Assembly: GCF_002920535.1 (NCBI RefSeq) | Contig: NZ_PQSS01000071.1 | Location: 1-37,889, forward strand | DNA: 37,889 nucleotides | Source: Streptomyces sp. Ru71 | GTDB lineage: Bacteria > Actinomycetota > Actinomycetes > Streptomycetales > Streptomycetaceae | Reading direction: 5' to 3' | In this document: positions 22,923-30,315 of the stretch, piece after piece | How the letters are laid out: the number at the start of each line of letters is the position of its first letter | Numbering within the stretch: position 1 is the stretch's first letter | Notes under the pieces: generated by a model | Told to the model about the DNA's origin: nothing | The model's database searches: none | The model's input: only the letters and a program-made list of their open reading frames with translations | Program-made: the position numbers and the translations under genes

Positions 22923-23912
22923 GTGCTCATCGACACCTACGGCCGGGTGGCCACCGACCTGAGGGTTTCGCTGACCGACCGCTGCAACCTGCGGTGCACG
23001 TACTGCATGCCCGAGGAGGGCCTGCAGTGGCTGGCCAAGCCCGATCTCCTCACCGACGACGAGATCGTCCGCCTGATCGACATCGCGGTCGCCTCCCTCG
23101 GCATCACCGAGGTCCGCTTCACCGGCGGCGAGCCCCTGCTGCGCCCCGGCCTGGTCGGCATCGTCGAGCGCGTCGCCGAGCTCACACCCCGCCCCCAGAT
23201 GTCGCTGACCACCAACGGCATCGGCCTCAAGCGCACCGCGGCCGCCCTGAAGGCGGCCGGCCTGGACCGGGTCAACGTCTCCCTGGACACGCTGCGCCCC
23301 GACGTCTTCAAGACCCTCACCCGCCGCGACCGCCACAAGGACGTCCTCGAAGGCCTCACCGCGGCCCGCGACGCCGGTCTGACCCCCGTCAAGGTCAACT
23401 CCGTCCTGATGCCCGGGCTGAACGACGACGAGGCCCCCGACCTCCTGGCCTGGGCCATCGAGCACGACTACGAGCTGCGCTTCATCGAGCAGATGCCGCT
23501 GGACGCCCAGCACGGCTGGAAGCGCGACGGCATGATCACCGCCGGGGACATCCTCACCTCCCTGCGCACCCGCTTCGACCTCACCCCCGAGGGCCAGGAC
23601 AAGCGCGGCTCGGCCCCGGCCGAACGCTGGCTCGTCGACGGCGGCCCGCATGTCGTCGGCGTCATCGCCTCGGTCACCCGCCCCTTCTGCGCCGCCTGCG
23701 ACCGCACCCGCCTCACGGCCGACGGCCAGGTGCGCACCTGCCTGTTCGCCACGGAGGAGACGGACCTGCGGGCCGCGCTGCGCTCCGGCGCCCCCGACGA
23801 GGAGATAGCCCGCATCTGGCGCCTGGCGATGTGGGGCAAGAAGGCAGGAGCGGGCCTGGACGACCCGAGCTTCGTCCAGCCGGACCGCCCGATGTCGGCG
23901 ATCGGGGGCTAG
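22923..23912 (+). CDS. moaA: GTP 3',8-cyclase MoaA
   Basis: A 329-residue radical SAM enzyme that makes the first intermediate of molybdenum cofactor synthesis from GTP. The N-terminal [4Fe-4S] motif is CNLRCTYC (Cys21, 25, 28), followed by FTGGEPLLRPG. The C-terminal cluster motif is CAACDR...C (Cys256, 259, 273), and the chain ends in the diglycine SAIGG needed for activity. GTG 22923 has GGAGG 8 nt upstream and gives the usual family length. ATG 22887, with GAGGG upstream, would add 12 residues and remains possible. It appears to be an isolated moa gene here; no other Moco gene is visible in the window. Confidence 0.95.
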   Translation: MLIDTYGRVATDLRVSLTDRCNLRCTYCMPEEGLQWLAKPDLLTDDEIVRLIDIAVASLGITEVRFTGGEPLLRPGLVGIVERVAELTPRPQMSLTTNGIGLKRTAAALKAAGLDRVNVSLDTLRPDVFKTLTRRDRHKDVLEGLTAARDAGLTPVKVNSVLMPGLNDDEAPDLLAWAIEHDYELRFIEQMPLDAQHGWKRDGMITAGDILTSLRTRFDLTPEGQDKRGSAPAERWLVDGGPHVVGVIASVTRPFCAACDRTRLTADGQVRTCLFATEETDLRAALRSGAPDEEIARIWRLAMWGKKAGAGLDDPSFVQPDRPMSAIGG

Positions 23913-23918
23913 CCCCCG
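23903..23918. terminator. Perfect palindrome centred on the moaA stop codon
   Basis: CGGGGGCTAGCCCCCG is a perfect 16-bp palindrome. As RNA it folds into a 6-bp G/C stem with the loop CUAG, which contains part of the TAG stop. A ribosome terminating here would cover the hairpin. It may stabilise the 3' end or act as a terminator, though there is no T tract. Confidence 0.55.
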
Positions 23919-24024
23919 CGACGCCGCCCCGGCCCGAACGGCAGGACTAGGCGACAGGGGATCGACGCGCCTAGAGTGCTCCACGAGATGTGGGGCCGCG
24001 CCCTGGCAGGCACGACCCCACTCG

Positions 24025-24068
24025 GGCCGGACCGCGAGGACCGGCCGACTGACCGCGGCAACGGTCAG
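24025..24068. terminator. Two hairpins between moaA and a minus-strand small gene
   Basis: GGCCGG (24025-24030) pairs with CCGGCC (24041-24046). CTGACCG (24049-24055) pairs with CGGTCAG (24062-24068) around a 6-nt loop. They lie 20-65 bp beyond the stop of the minus-strand gene at 24091 and could end transcription of both convergent genes. The rest of 23919-24090 shows nothing else. Confidence 0.5.
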
Positions 24069-24090
24069 CTGGTGTTACACCGGAGCTCAG

Positions 24091-24219
24091 CTACAGGCTG
24101 TGCCGGTCGCTCCACCAGGCGCTGAGGGCGGCGCCGACAACGCGGCCCAGCAGCCCCATCAGGAACGGCCAGACAGCCTGGGCTGAGCGTTTTTCCCTTC
24201 CGTGCCGTCCATCGTCCAT
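24091..24219 (-). CDS. Small hypothetical protein, 42 residues
   Basis: ATG at 24219 is preceded by GGAGGAGCAC, one of the best ribosome-binding sites in the window, and opens a 42-codon frame ending in TAG. The product has a basic N-terminus (MDDGRHGREKRS), then a hydrophobic amphipathic stretch (AVWPFLMGLLGRVVGAALSA) and a short polar tail. It could be a membrane-associated peptide. I do not recognise the family. An upstream element duplicated elsewhere (24310-24383) lies about 90-165 bp before it, and the spacer up to 24397 has no other gene. Confidence 0.6.
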   Translation of the reverse strand: MDDGRHGREKRSAQAVWPFLMGLLGRVVGAALSAWWSDRHSL

Positions 24220-24309
24220 GTGCTCCTCCGTGGCGTCCGTTGCGCGCGGCCCTGTGCCGCGAACTGAGGCGCCGAAGCCCGGAGTTGCCCGGTGGCCGTT
24301 GGCCCGGCG

Positions 24310-24383
24310 CTGCACAGGATGCCACGGGCCATCTGCCGCCGGGCAGCGGAACAACGCCATTGATCTGAGCTTTTCTTGAGCTT
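24310..24383 (-). promoter_or_regulatory. Duplicated upstream element, copy A
   Basis: Read on the minus strand, it contains two AGCTCA half-sites spaced 11 bp apart (AGCTCA-N5-AGCTCA), then ATCAAT, GTTGTTC, GCTGCCC and GTGGCATCCTGTG. About three quarters of the positions match copy B at 24735-24811. It lies upstream of the 42-residue gene. An 11-bp direct repeat places both half-sites on one face of the helix, as for OmpR-type response regulators; the regulator is unknown. Confidence 0.5.
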
Positions 24384-24397
24384 GTGCCGCGGCGGGC

Positions 24398-24613
24398 TCA
24401 CGCCTCGCGTGACTCCCACTCGGAGAACGGCACGACGTCCTTCAGGAACCCGCGCACCCCGAGGAACTGCGACAGATGCTCGCGGTGCTCCTCGCACGCC
24501 AGCCACGTCTTGCGCCGCTCCGGCGTGTGGATCTTCGGGTTGTTCCACGCCAGCACCCACACGGCGTCGGCACGGCAGCCCTTGGCGGAACAGATCGGCG
24601 TCTCGTCACTCAC
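24398..24613 (-). CDS. Small conserved Cys/His/Trp-rich protein
   Basis: A 71-residue cytosolic protein with CSAKGC near the N-terminus and WLACEEHREHL near the middle, a Cys/His set that could bind zinc. Aromatic residues are frequent (AVWVLAWNNPKIHTPERRK). Similar proteins are common in Streptomyces genomes, and I recall some being labelled acetone carboxylase, for which I see no support. GTG 24613 starts the conserved part; GTG 24643 would add 10 residues. Its leader contains a strong hairpin (24665-24702) and copy B of the duplicated element. Confidence 0.75.
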   Translation of the reverse strand: MSDETPICSAKGCRADAVWVLAWNNPKIHTPERRKTWLACEEHREHLSQFLGVRGFLKDVVPFSEWESREA

Positions 24614-24664
24614 AGCTTCGTCTCGCAAAAAGGGGCCGCTCACGGCGAAGGGCCGAACAAAAGG

Positions 24665-24702
24665 CGACGCCGAGCAGCCACGGGGGGAGCTGCCCGGCGT
24701 CG
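24665..24702. promoter_or_regulatory. Hairpin in the leader of the 71-residue gene
   Basis: CGACGCCG (24665-24672) pairs with CGGCGTCG (24695-24702), and after one mismatch GCAGC (24674-24678) pairs with GCTGC (24689-24693). The total is 13 pairs around a 10-nt loop. It lies between the duplicated element and the gene, so it is either a terminator of something upstream or a leader structure. Confidence 0.5.
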
Positions 24703-24734
24703 GTCCGTCGCTCCGACGGGGGATGCGGAGCGCG

Positions 24735-24811
24735 TACGCAGTATGTCACGACCCACCGGCCCCAGGGCAGCCGAACAACAGGATTGATTGATCTGAGCAT
24801 TTCTTGAGCTT
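24735..24811 (-). promoter_or_regulatory. Duplicated upstream element, copy B
   Basis: On the minus strand: AGCTCA-N5-TGCTCA (11-bp period), then ATCAATCAAT, GTTGTTC, GCTGCCC and GTGACATACTGCG, matching copy A at 24310-24383 apart from a small insertion. It lies upstream of the 71-residue gene and about 47 bp beyond the DUF3099 stop. CATACT within the last block could be a -10. Confidence 0.5.
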
Positions 24812-24857
24812 TCGCGCACGGGCCGCGCACCCCGGCGCGCGGGGCGGCGCGGGGCAC

Positions 24858-25247
24858 TCACACCTGAGGCTCCGGCGGCTCCTTGACCGTGCGCTCCGCT
24901 CCCGGTTCCGCGAAGCCCTCCTCGAACGGCTCCTCGGCCCGCGGCGGTGCGATCATCGGCCGCAGCGGCGTGGTCACGAAGGTGGACGGAAGCCCCGGCG
25001 CGTTCTCCCGCCCCGCGTTGGCGATGACCACCGCGATATAGGGCAGCACCGCACCCAGCACCAGCGCCGCGATCGCGACATGGCGCTCCACGTTCCACAG
25101 GGAGACCGCGAGGATCACCGACAGGGTGCGGATCGTCATCGAGATGACATAGCGCCGCTGCCTGCCGCGCACGTCCTCCCGCAGCCCCGTGCGAGCGCCC
25201 GTGATCCGGAACACCTCGGTGTTCCCCCCGCTCTGCAGCTTCCGCAT
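24858..25247 (-). CDS. DUF3099 membrane protein
   Basis: A 129-residue protein. The DUF3099 core runs from VFRITGARTGLREDVRGRQR through RYVISMTIRTLSVILAVSLW to PYIAVVIANAGRE. Two TM helices lie at about residues 38-55 and 60-78. The C-terminal tail is Pro/Glu-rich and cytosolic or disordered. The family is actinobacterial and has no assigned function that I know of. ATG 25247 is preferred to a GTG-type start further up because GTGGAA precedes it and the conserved part begins nearby. It is divergent from the GlsB-like gene across 200 bp. Confidence 0.88.
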   Translation of the reverse strand: MRKLQSGGNTEVFRITGARTGLREDVRGRQRRYVISMTIRTLSVILAVSLWNVERHVAIAALVLGAVLPYIAVVIANAGRENAPGLPSTFVTTPLRPMIAPPRAEEPFEEGFAEPGAERTVKEPPEPQV

Positions 25248-25360
25248 CACATTCCACCATCCGCGGCTCGGACTCCCCCGACACGTCAACGTTACGCCGC
25301 GGCCGAGCCGCCCACGAGACCGGGTGGGTGCCTCACGGGCGCACGACCTGGGCCGTAGCG

Positions 25361-25390
25361 CGTACGGCGGTACCCGGCATGCGCCGTACG
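25361..25390. promoter_or_regulatory. 9-bp inverted repeat in the DUF3099 / GlsB-like divergent region
   Basis: CGTACGGCG (25361-25369) and CGCCGTACG (25382-25390) are perfect inverted arms 12 bp apart. A further GCGTACGG follows directly. It lies about 60 bp before the GlsB-like start, where an operator or transcript-start structure would be expected. Confidence 0.45.
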
Positions 25391-25447
25391 GCGTACGGGC
25401 CGAGACTCGCAGTAATGCTCACGTCGAGCCGGACGAGGAGGCAGCCA

Positions 25448-25732
25448 ATGGGCTGGTTGTGGGCGATCATCGTCGGATTCGTGCTGGGGCTGATCGCCAA
25501 GGCGATCATCCCGGGCAAGCAGCACAGCCCCCTGTGGCTGACGACCATCTTCGGCATGCTGGGCGCCATCGTCGGCAACGCGGTGGCCCGCGCCGCCGGC
25601 GTCGAGGCGACCTCCGGCATCGACTGGTGGCGGCACCTGTTCCAGCTGATCGCAGCGATCATCATCGTGGCGGTCGGCGACATGGCGTACATGGCCCTGT
25701 GGGGCAACAAGAAGATGCGTCAGCGGGCGTGA
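25448..25732 (+). CDS. GlsB/YeaQ/YmgE family stress response membrane protein
   Basis: A 94-residue membrane protein with the transglycosylase-associated (GlsB/YeaQ/YmgE) fold. Three TM segments occupy most of the chain: GWLWAIIVGFVLGLIAKAII, then PLWLTTIFGMLGAIVGNAVA and LFQLIAAIIIVAVGDMAYMA. The loop PGKQHSP after TM1 matches the family's PG motif. Members respond to general stress but have no proven enzymatic activity. GAGGAGG before ATG 25448 fixes the start. It ends at a strong hairpin shared with the convergent tyrS. Confidence 0.92.
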   Translation: MGWLWAIIVGFVLGLIAKAIIPGKQHSPLWLTTIFGMLGAIVGNAVARAAGVEATSGIDWWRHLFQLIAAIIIVAVGDMAYMALWGNKKMRQRA

Positions 25733-25738
25733 ACACGG

Positions 25739-25774
25739 CGGGCCCCGCACCCCTGCTCAGGAGTGCGGGGCCCG
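25739..25774. terminator. Bidirectional terminator between glsB-like gene and tyrS
   Basis: CGGGCCCCGCAC (25739-25750) and GTGCGGGGCCCG (25763-25774) form a perfect 12-bp stem, with an inner CCT/AGG pairing in the loop. It lies between two convergent stops. Confidence 0.85.
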
Positions 25775-25781
25775 GCGTCGC

Positions 25782-27050
25782 TCACGCGCCGGTGACCTCC
25801 ACGGCGGCCAGGTTCTTCTTGCCGCGCCGCAGCACCAGCCAGCGCCCGTGGATCAGGTCCTCCTTGGCGGGGACCGCGTCCTCGGCGGCGACCTTCACGT
25901 TGTTCACGTAGGCGCCGCCCTCCTTGACCGTGCGCCGGGCGGCCGACTTGCTGGCCACCAGGCCCACCTCGGCGAACAGGTCGACCACCGGCGCCGGCTC
26001 GGCGACCTGGACGTGCGGCAGCTCGGAGAGTGCCGCGGCCAGCGTGCGCTCGTCGAGGTCGGCGAGGTCGCCCTGGCCGAACAGCGCCCGGGACGCGGCG
26101 ATCACGGCGGCCGTCTGGTCGGCGCCGTGCACCAGCGTCGTCAGCTCCTCGGCCAGCGCACGCTGCGCCGCACGCGCCTGCGGACGCTCCTCGGTCTGCT
26201 TCTCCAGCTCCTCAAGCTCCTCGCGGGACTTGAAGGACAGGATGCGCATGTACCGGGAGATGTCCCGGTCGTCCACGTTCAGCCAGAACTGGTAGAACGC
26301 GTACGGCGTGGTCATCTCCGGGTCCAGCCAGACGGCGCCGCCCTCGGTCTTGCCGAACTTGGTGCCGTCCGCCTTGGTCATCAGCGGCGTCGCCAGCGCG
26401 TGCACGGTGGCGTCCGGCTCCAGGCGGTGGATCAGGTCCAGACCGGCCGTGAGGTTGCCCCACTGGTCGCTGCCGCCCTGCTGGAGCGTGCAGCCGTAGC
26501 GCCGGTAGAGCTGCAGGAAGTCCATGCCCTGCAGGATCTGGTAGCTGAACTCGGTGTAGCTGATGCCCTGGTCGGACTCCAGGCGGCGGGCCACGGAGTC
26601 CTTCGTGAGCATCTTGTTGACGCGGAAGTGCTTGCCGATGTCACGCAGGAACTCGATCGCGGACAGGCCCGCCGTCCAGTCCAGGTTGTTCACCATGATC
26701 GCGGCGTTCTCGCCCTCGAAGGACAGGAACGGCTCGATCTGGCGGCGCAGCTTGTCCACCCAGCCGGCGACCGTCTCCGGGTCGTTCAGCGTGCGCTCGG
26801 CGGTCGGGCGCGGGTCGCCGATCAGGCCCGTCGCGCCGCCGACCAGCGCCAGCGGCCGGTGCCCGGCCTGCTGGAGCCGGCGCACCGTGAGCACCTGCAC
26901 CAGGTGCCCCACGTGCAACGAGGGCGCGGTCGGGTCGAAGCCGCAATAGAACGTGACGGGACCGTCCGCGAGCGCCTTGCGCAAAGCGTCCTCGTCAGTG
27001 GACAGGGCGAACAGCCCGCGCCACTTCAGCTCGTCGACGATGTCCGTCAC
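25782..27050 (-). CDS. tyrS: Tyrosine--tRNA ligase
   Basis: A 422-residue class I aminoacyl-tRNA synthetase that charges tRNA-Tyr. The HIGH-type motif is HVGH (46-49) in FDPTAPSLHVGHL. The tyrosine pocket includes YCGFDP and QQGGSDQWGN, and the KMSKS-type loop is KFGKT (231-235). The last 60 residues form an S4 RNA-binding domain (AARRTVKEGGAYVNN). The GTG start has AAGGAG about 10 nt upstream. On the minus strand a TAGACT at 27093-27098 could be the -10. I see no T-box leader in the 95-bp spacer. Confidence 0.97.
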   Translation of the reverse strand: MTDIVDELKWRGLFALSTDEDALRKALADGPVTFYCGFDPTAPSLHVGHLVQVLTVRRLQQAGHRPLALVGGATGLIGDPRPTAERTLNDPETVAGWVDKLRRQIEPFLSFEGENAAIMVNNLDWTAGLSAIEFLRDIGKHFRVNKMLTKDSVARRLESDQGISYTEFSYQILQGMDFLQLYRRYGCTLQQGGSDQWGNLTAGLDLIHRLEPDATVHALATPLMTKADGTKFGKTEGGAVWLDPEMTTPYAFYQFWLNVDDRDISRYMRILSFKSREELEELEKQTEERPQARAAQRALAEELTTLVHGADQTAAVIAASRALFGQGDLADLDERTLAAALSELPHVQVAEPAPVVDLFAEVGLVASKSAARRTVKEGGAYVNNVKVAAEDAVPAKEDLIHGRWLVLRRGKKNLAAVEVTGA

Positions 27051-27144
27051 GGTCGTCTGTCTCCTTGAGAGATACGAAAGGGTGTCCCGGCCAGTCTATG
27101 GGGGACCGCCGACACCCAGGGTCCGTCCCGGTGAACCACGGGGC

Positions 27145-28539
27145 CTAGACGCCCTGGCTCACCGAGCTCATGTTGAAGTCCGGCACGCGCAGGGCGGGCA
27201 TCGCGGCCCTGGTGAACCAGTCGCTCCACTCCCTCGGCAGGGTCTTCTCGGTGCGCCCGGCCTCCGTCGCCCGCCCCAGCAGGTCCACGGGCGACTCGTT
27301 GAACCGGAAGTTGTTCACCGCGCCGGTCACCTCGCCGTTCTCGACGAGGTAGACGCCGTCCCGGGTCAGCCCGGTGAGCAGCAGCGTCGCCGGGTCCACC
27401 TCGCGGATGTACCACAGGCAGGTCAGCAGCAGCCCGCGCTCGGTGCTCGCGACCATCTCCTGGAGCGAGCGCTCGTCACCGCCGTCCAGGATCAGGTTGT
27501 CCGCGCCGGGTGCCACCGGCAGCCCGGTCAGGGCCGCGCTGTGCCGGCTGGTGATCAGGTGGCTCAGCTCACCGCGGCTGATCCACTCGGTGGCCCCGGT
27601 CGGCAGCCCGTTGTCGAACACCGACTGGTCCCCGCCGGAGGAGTGCGCGATCACGAACGGCGACGACTCCAGACCCGGCGCGTGCGGATCGCTGCGGAGG
27701 GTCAGCGGCAGGTCGGTGAGCTTCTCGCCCACGCGCGTGCCGCCGCCCGGCTTGGAGAACACCGTGCGCCCCTCGGCGGCGTCCCGGCCCGACGCCGACC
27801 ACAGCTGGTAGATCAGCAGGTCCGCGACGGCGGTCGGCGGCAGCAGCGTCTCGTAGCGCCCGGCGGGCAGCTCCACCCGCCGCTCGGCCCAGCCGAGGCG
27901 CACGGCCAGCTCGGCGTCCAGCGCGGCCGGGTCGACGTCCTTGAAGTCCCGGGTGGAGCGGCCCGCCCAGGCGGAGCGGGTGCGGTCCGGGGACTTGGCG
28001 TTCAGCTCCAGCGTGCCGGTGGGCTGGTCGTGCCGCAGCCGCAGCCCGGTCGAGGTGCCGAGGTACGTCGAGACCAGCTCGTGGTTGGCGAAGCCGTACA
28101 GCTCGCGTCCGCCGGCACGCGCGCGTGCGAACGCCTCGCCCAGCGCCGGCGCGAAGTCGGCGAAGACGGCCGAGGAGGTCTCGGCGGGTGGCTCGGCGAA
28201 GTCGGCGGCCTCGGGCACCCCGCCGACCAGCGGCTGGGCGTCCTCGGCCGGCCCGGCGCCCCGCGCGGCGGCCTCGGCGGCCCGCACCAGCGGCTCCAGC
28301 TCGTCGGCGGTCACCGCGGAGCGGGAGACCACCCCGGAGGCGGTGCCCTCCTTGCCGTCCACGGTCGCGATCACGGTGAGCGTGCGCCCGCGCGTGACGC
28401 CGTTGGTGGTGAGCGCGTTCCCGGCCCAGCGCAGGTTGGCGGTGGACCGCTCGTCGGCGATCACCACGCAGCCGTCGGCCCGGGACAGCTCAAGGGCCCG
28501 CTCGACGATCTCGTGCGGCTTGTTCGTCGCGGCGCTCAT
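27145..28539 (-). CDS. pmbA: TldD/PmbA family protein, PmbA-like subunit
   Basis: A 464-residue member of the TldD/PmbA family without the HExxxH zinc motif, which identifies it as the non-catalytic partner (PmbA/TldE). Family features include the N-terminal ADGCVVIADERSTANLRWAG, the central YGFANHELVSTYLGTSTG and the C-terminal LLTCLWYIREVDPATLLLTG with GEVTGAVNNFRF. TldD and PmbA form a heterodimeric protease that degrades unfolded peptides and matures some ribosomally made peptides, such as microcin B17. ATG 28539 overlaps the tldD stop by 4 bp (ATGA), so the pair is coupled. No peptide precursor gene is visible next to it. Confidence 0.9.
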   Translation of the reverse strand: MSAATNKPHEIVERALELSRADGCVVIADERSTANLRWAGNALTTNGVTRGRTLTVIATVDGKEGTASGVVSRSAVTADELEPLVRAAEAAARGAGPAEDAQPLVGGVPEAADFAEPPAETSSAVFADFAPALGEAFARARAGGRELYGFANHELVSTYLGTSTGLRLRHDQPTGTLELNAKSPDRTRSAWAGRSTRDFKDVDPAALDAELAVRLGWAERRVELPAGRYETLLPPTAVADLLIYQLWSASGRDAAEGRTVFSKPGGGTRVGEKLTDLPLTLRSDPHAPGLESSPFVIAHSSGGDQSVFDNGLPTGATEWISRGELSHLITSRHSAALTGLPVAPGADNLILDGGDERSLQEMVASTERGLLLTCLWYIREVDPATLLLTGLTRDGVYLVENGEVTGAVNNFRFNESPVDLLGRATEAGRTEKTLPREWSDWFTRAAMPALRVPDFNMSSVSQGV

Positions 28540-30059
28540 CGACCGGCCTCCTGGGTGGTGTTCAGAATGGTGACGCCCTTGAACAGGGCCGACGGGCAGC
28601 CGTGCGAGACGGCCGCGACCTGCCCCGGCTGGGCCTTGCCGCAGTTGAAGGCGCCGCCGAGGACATACGTCTGCGGGCCGCCGACGGCCGCCATGGAGCC
28701 CCAGAAGTCGGTGGTCGTCGCCTGGTAGGCCACGTCCCGCAGCTGCCCGGTGATCCGCCCGTTCTCGATCCTGAAGAACCGCTGTCCGGTGAACTGGAAG
28801 TTGTAGCGCTGCATGTCGATCGACCAGGACCGGTCCCCGACGACATAGATCCCGCGGTCCACGGACCCGATGAGATCCTCCGTGGACATCCCGGCCGGGT
28901 CCGGCTGCAGGGAGACGTTGGCCATGCGCTGCACCGGCACATGGGCGGGGGAGTCGGCGTAGGCGCACCCGTTGGAGCGCTCGAACCCGGTCAGCTTCGC
29001 GATCCGCCGGTCCAGCTGGTAGCCCACCAGCGTCCCGTCCTTCACCAGGTCCCAGGACTGCGCCGCGACGCCCTCGTCGTCGTAGCCGATCGTGGCGAGC
29101 CCGTGTTCGGCGGTGCGGTCGCCGGTGACGTTCATCAGCTCGGAGCCGTACCTCAGCTTGCCGAGCTGGTCGAAGGTGGCGAAGGAGGTGCCGGCGTAGG
29201 CGGCCTCGTAGCCGAGGGCGCGGTCCAGCTCGGTGGCGTGCCCGATCGACTCGTGGATCGTCAGCCACAGGTTGGACGGGTCGACGACCAGGTCGTACGG
29301 CCCCGGCTCGACGCTCGGTGCCCGCATCTTCTCGGCGAGCAGCCCGGGGATCTCGGCGATCTCCTTGTCCCAGTCCCAGCCGGTGCCCGTCAGGTACTCC
29401 CAGCCGCGCCCCGCGGGCGGCGCCAGGGTGCGCATGGAGTCGAACTCGCCGCTGGAGCCGTCCACCGACACGGCCGTCAGCACGGGGTGCAGCCGGACCC
29501 GCTGCTGCGTGGTCACGGTGCCCGCGGTGTCGGCGTAGAACTTGTTCTCGTGCACGGTGAGCAGCGAGGCGTCGACATGGTCGACCCCGTTCGAGTTCAG
29601 CAGCCGCCGGCTGAACTCCTCCAGCAGCCCCGTCTTCTCCTCGTCCGGCACGGAGAACGGGTCGATCTCGTACGCCGAGATCCACGTCTTGTCGGCGTGC
29701 ACCGGCTCGTCGGCCAGCTCCACCCGCTCGTCGGACCCGGCGGCCTTGATGACCTGCGCGGACAGCTTGGCCATGGCCACGGCCTGGGAGGCGACCCGGG
29801 CGGCGGCGTCCATCGTCAGGTCCACCCCCGAGGCGAACCCCCACGTCCCGCCGTGCACGACCCGCACCGCGTACCCGAGATCGGTCGTGTCCGACGACCC
29901 GGCCGGCTTGGCGTCCCGCAGCCTCCAGGACGCGCTGCGCACCCGCTCCAGCCGGAAGTCGGCGTGCTCGGCCCCGAGCGCACGCGCGCGTGCGAGAGCG
30001 GCGTCGGCGAGGGCGCGTAGGGGGAGTGCCGTGAAGGCTTCGTCGATCGTATGAGGCAC
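28536..30059 (-). CDS. tldD: TldD family metalloprotease, catalytic subunit
   Basis: A 507-residue protein with the zinc motif HESIGH (269-274, HExxxH) in NLWLTIHESIGHATELDRAL. A C-terminal segment with NCGKAQPGQ and SHGCPSALF supplies the conserved Cys residues near the metal in this family. The N-terminal part has the usual ADFRLERVRSASWRLRD beta-rich region. It would be the catalytic half of the heterodimer with the overlapping PmbA-like protein. GTG 30059 is chosen for AGGAGAG just upstream; a longer in-frame extension is Arg/His-rich and has no site. The gene is divergent from fabG across 256 bp. Confidence 0.92.
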   Translation of the reverse strand: MPHTIDEAFTALPLRALADAALARARALGAEHADFRLERVRSASWRLRDAKPAGSSDTTDLGYAVRVVHGGTWGFASGVDLTMDAAARVASQAVAMAKLSAQVIKAAGSDERVELADEPVHADKTWISAYEIDPFSVPDEEKTGLLEEFSRRLLNSNGVDHVDASLLTVHENKFYADTAGTVTTQQRVRLHPVLTAVSVDGSSGEFDSMRTLAPPAGRGWEYLTGTGWDWDKEIAEIPGLLAEKMRAPSVEPGPYDLVVDPSNLWLTIHESIGHATELDRALGYEAAYAGTSFATFDQLGKLRYGSELMNVTGDRTAEHGLATIGYDDEGVAAQSWDLVKDGTLVGYQLDRRIAKLTGFERSNGCAYADSPAHVPVQRMANVSLQPDPAGMSTEDLIGSVDRGIYVVGDRSWSIDMQRYNFQFTGQRFFRIENGRITGQLRDVAYQATTTDFWGSMAAVGGPQTYVLGGAFNCGKAQPGQVAAVSHGCPSALFKGVTILNTTQEAGR

Positions 30060-30315
30060 CGAGGTCTCTCCTGTCGTCGTGACATGCCGTCGTGACCTGT
30101 GGTTGCCCCGATCATGTCGTGCCGGCCGGGCCCGGGACCACACGTTTGCGGCGGACGTGCGTGCCTTTCTGTAGGGACCCCACAGTCAGTTCCGTATGCC
30201 GCTGTCGGTGCCCGAATGTCCGCGGGCCCCGGCGGACCGATAGGTTTTCCGGGAAGCCGCCTGTCATCCAGCTGTTCGGGCGGGTGTTCAGAACCGCTAT
30301 CGAAAGGGTGATCCG
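30060..30315. promoter_or_regulatory. tldD / fabG divergent control region
   Basis: No gene lies here. CTGTAGGGACCCCACAG (30169-30185) is a 17-bp near-palindrome with one mismatched pair, placed centrally. TAGGTT at 30241-30246 is a plausible fabG -10, giving a leader of about 60 nt. A minus-strand promoter for tldD is expected, but I cannot point to one. Confidence 0.4.

Noticed and set aside
27051..27144. T-box leader for tyrS
   Set aside because: The spacer is under 100 bp and has no T-box sequence or specifier stem.
27145..29844. 899-residue frame joining the PmbA-like protein to sequence antisense or out of frame in tldD
   Set aside because: The PmbA-like protein starts at 28539, overlapping the tldD stop; the extension is a shadow frame.
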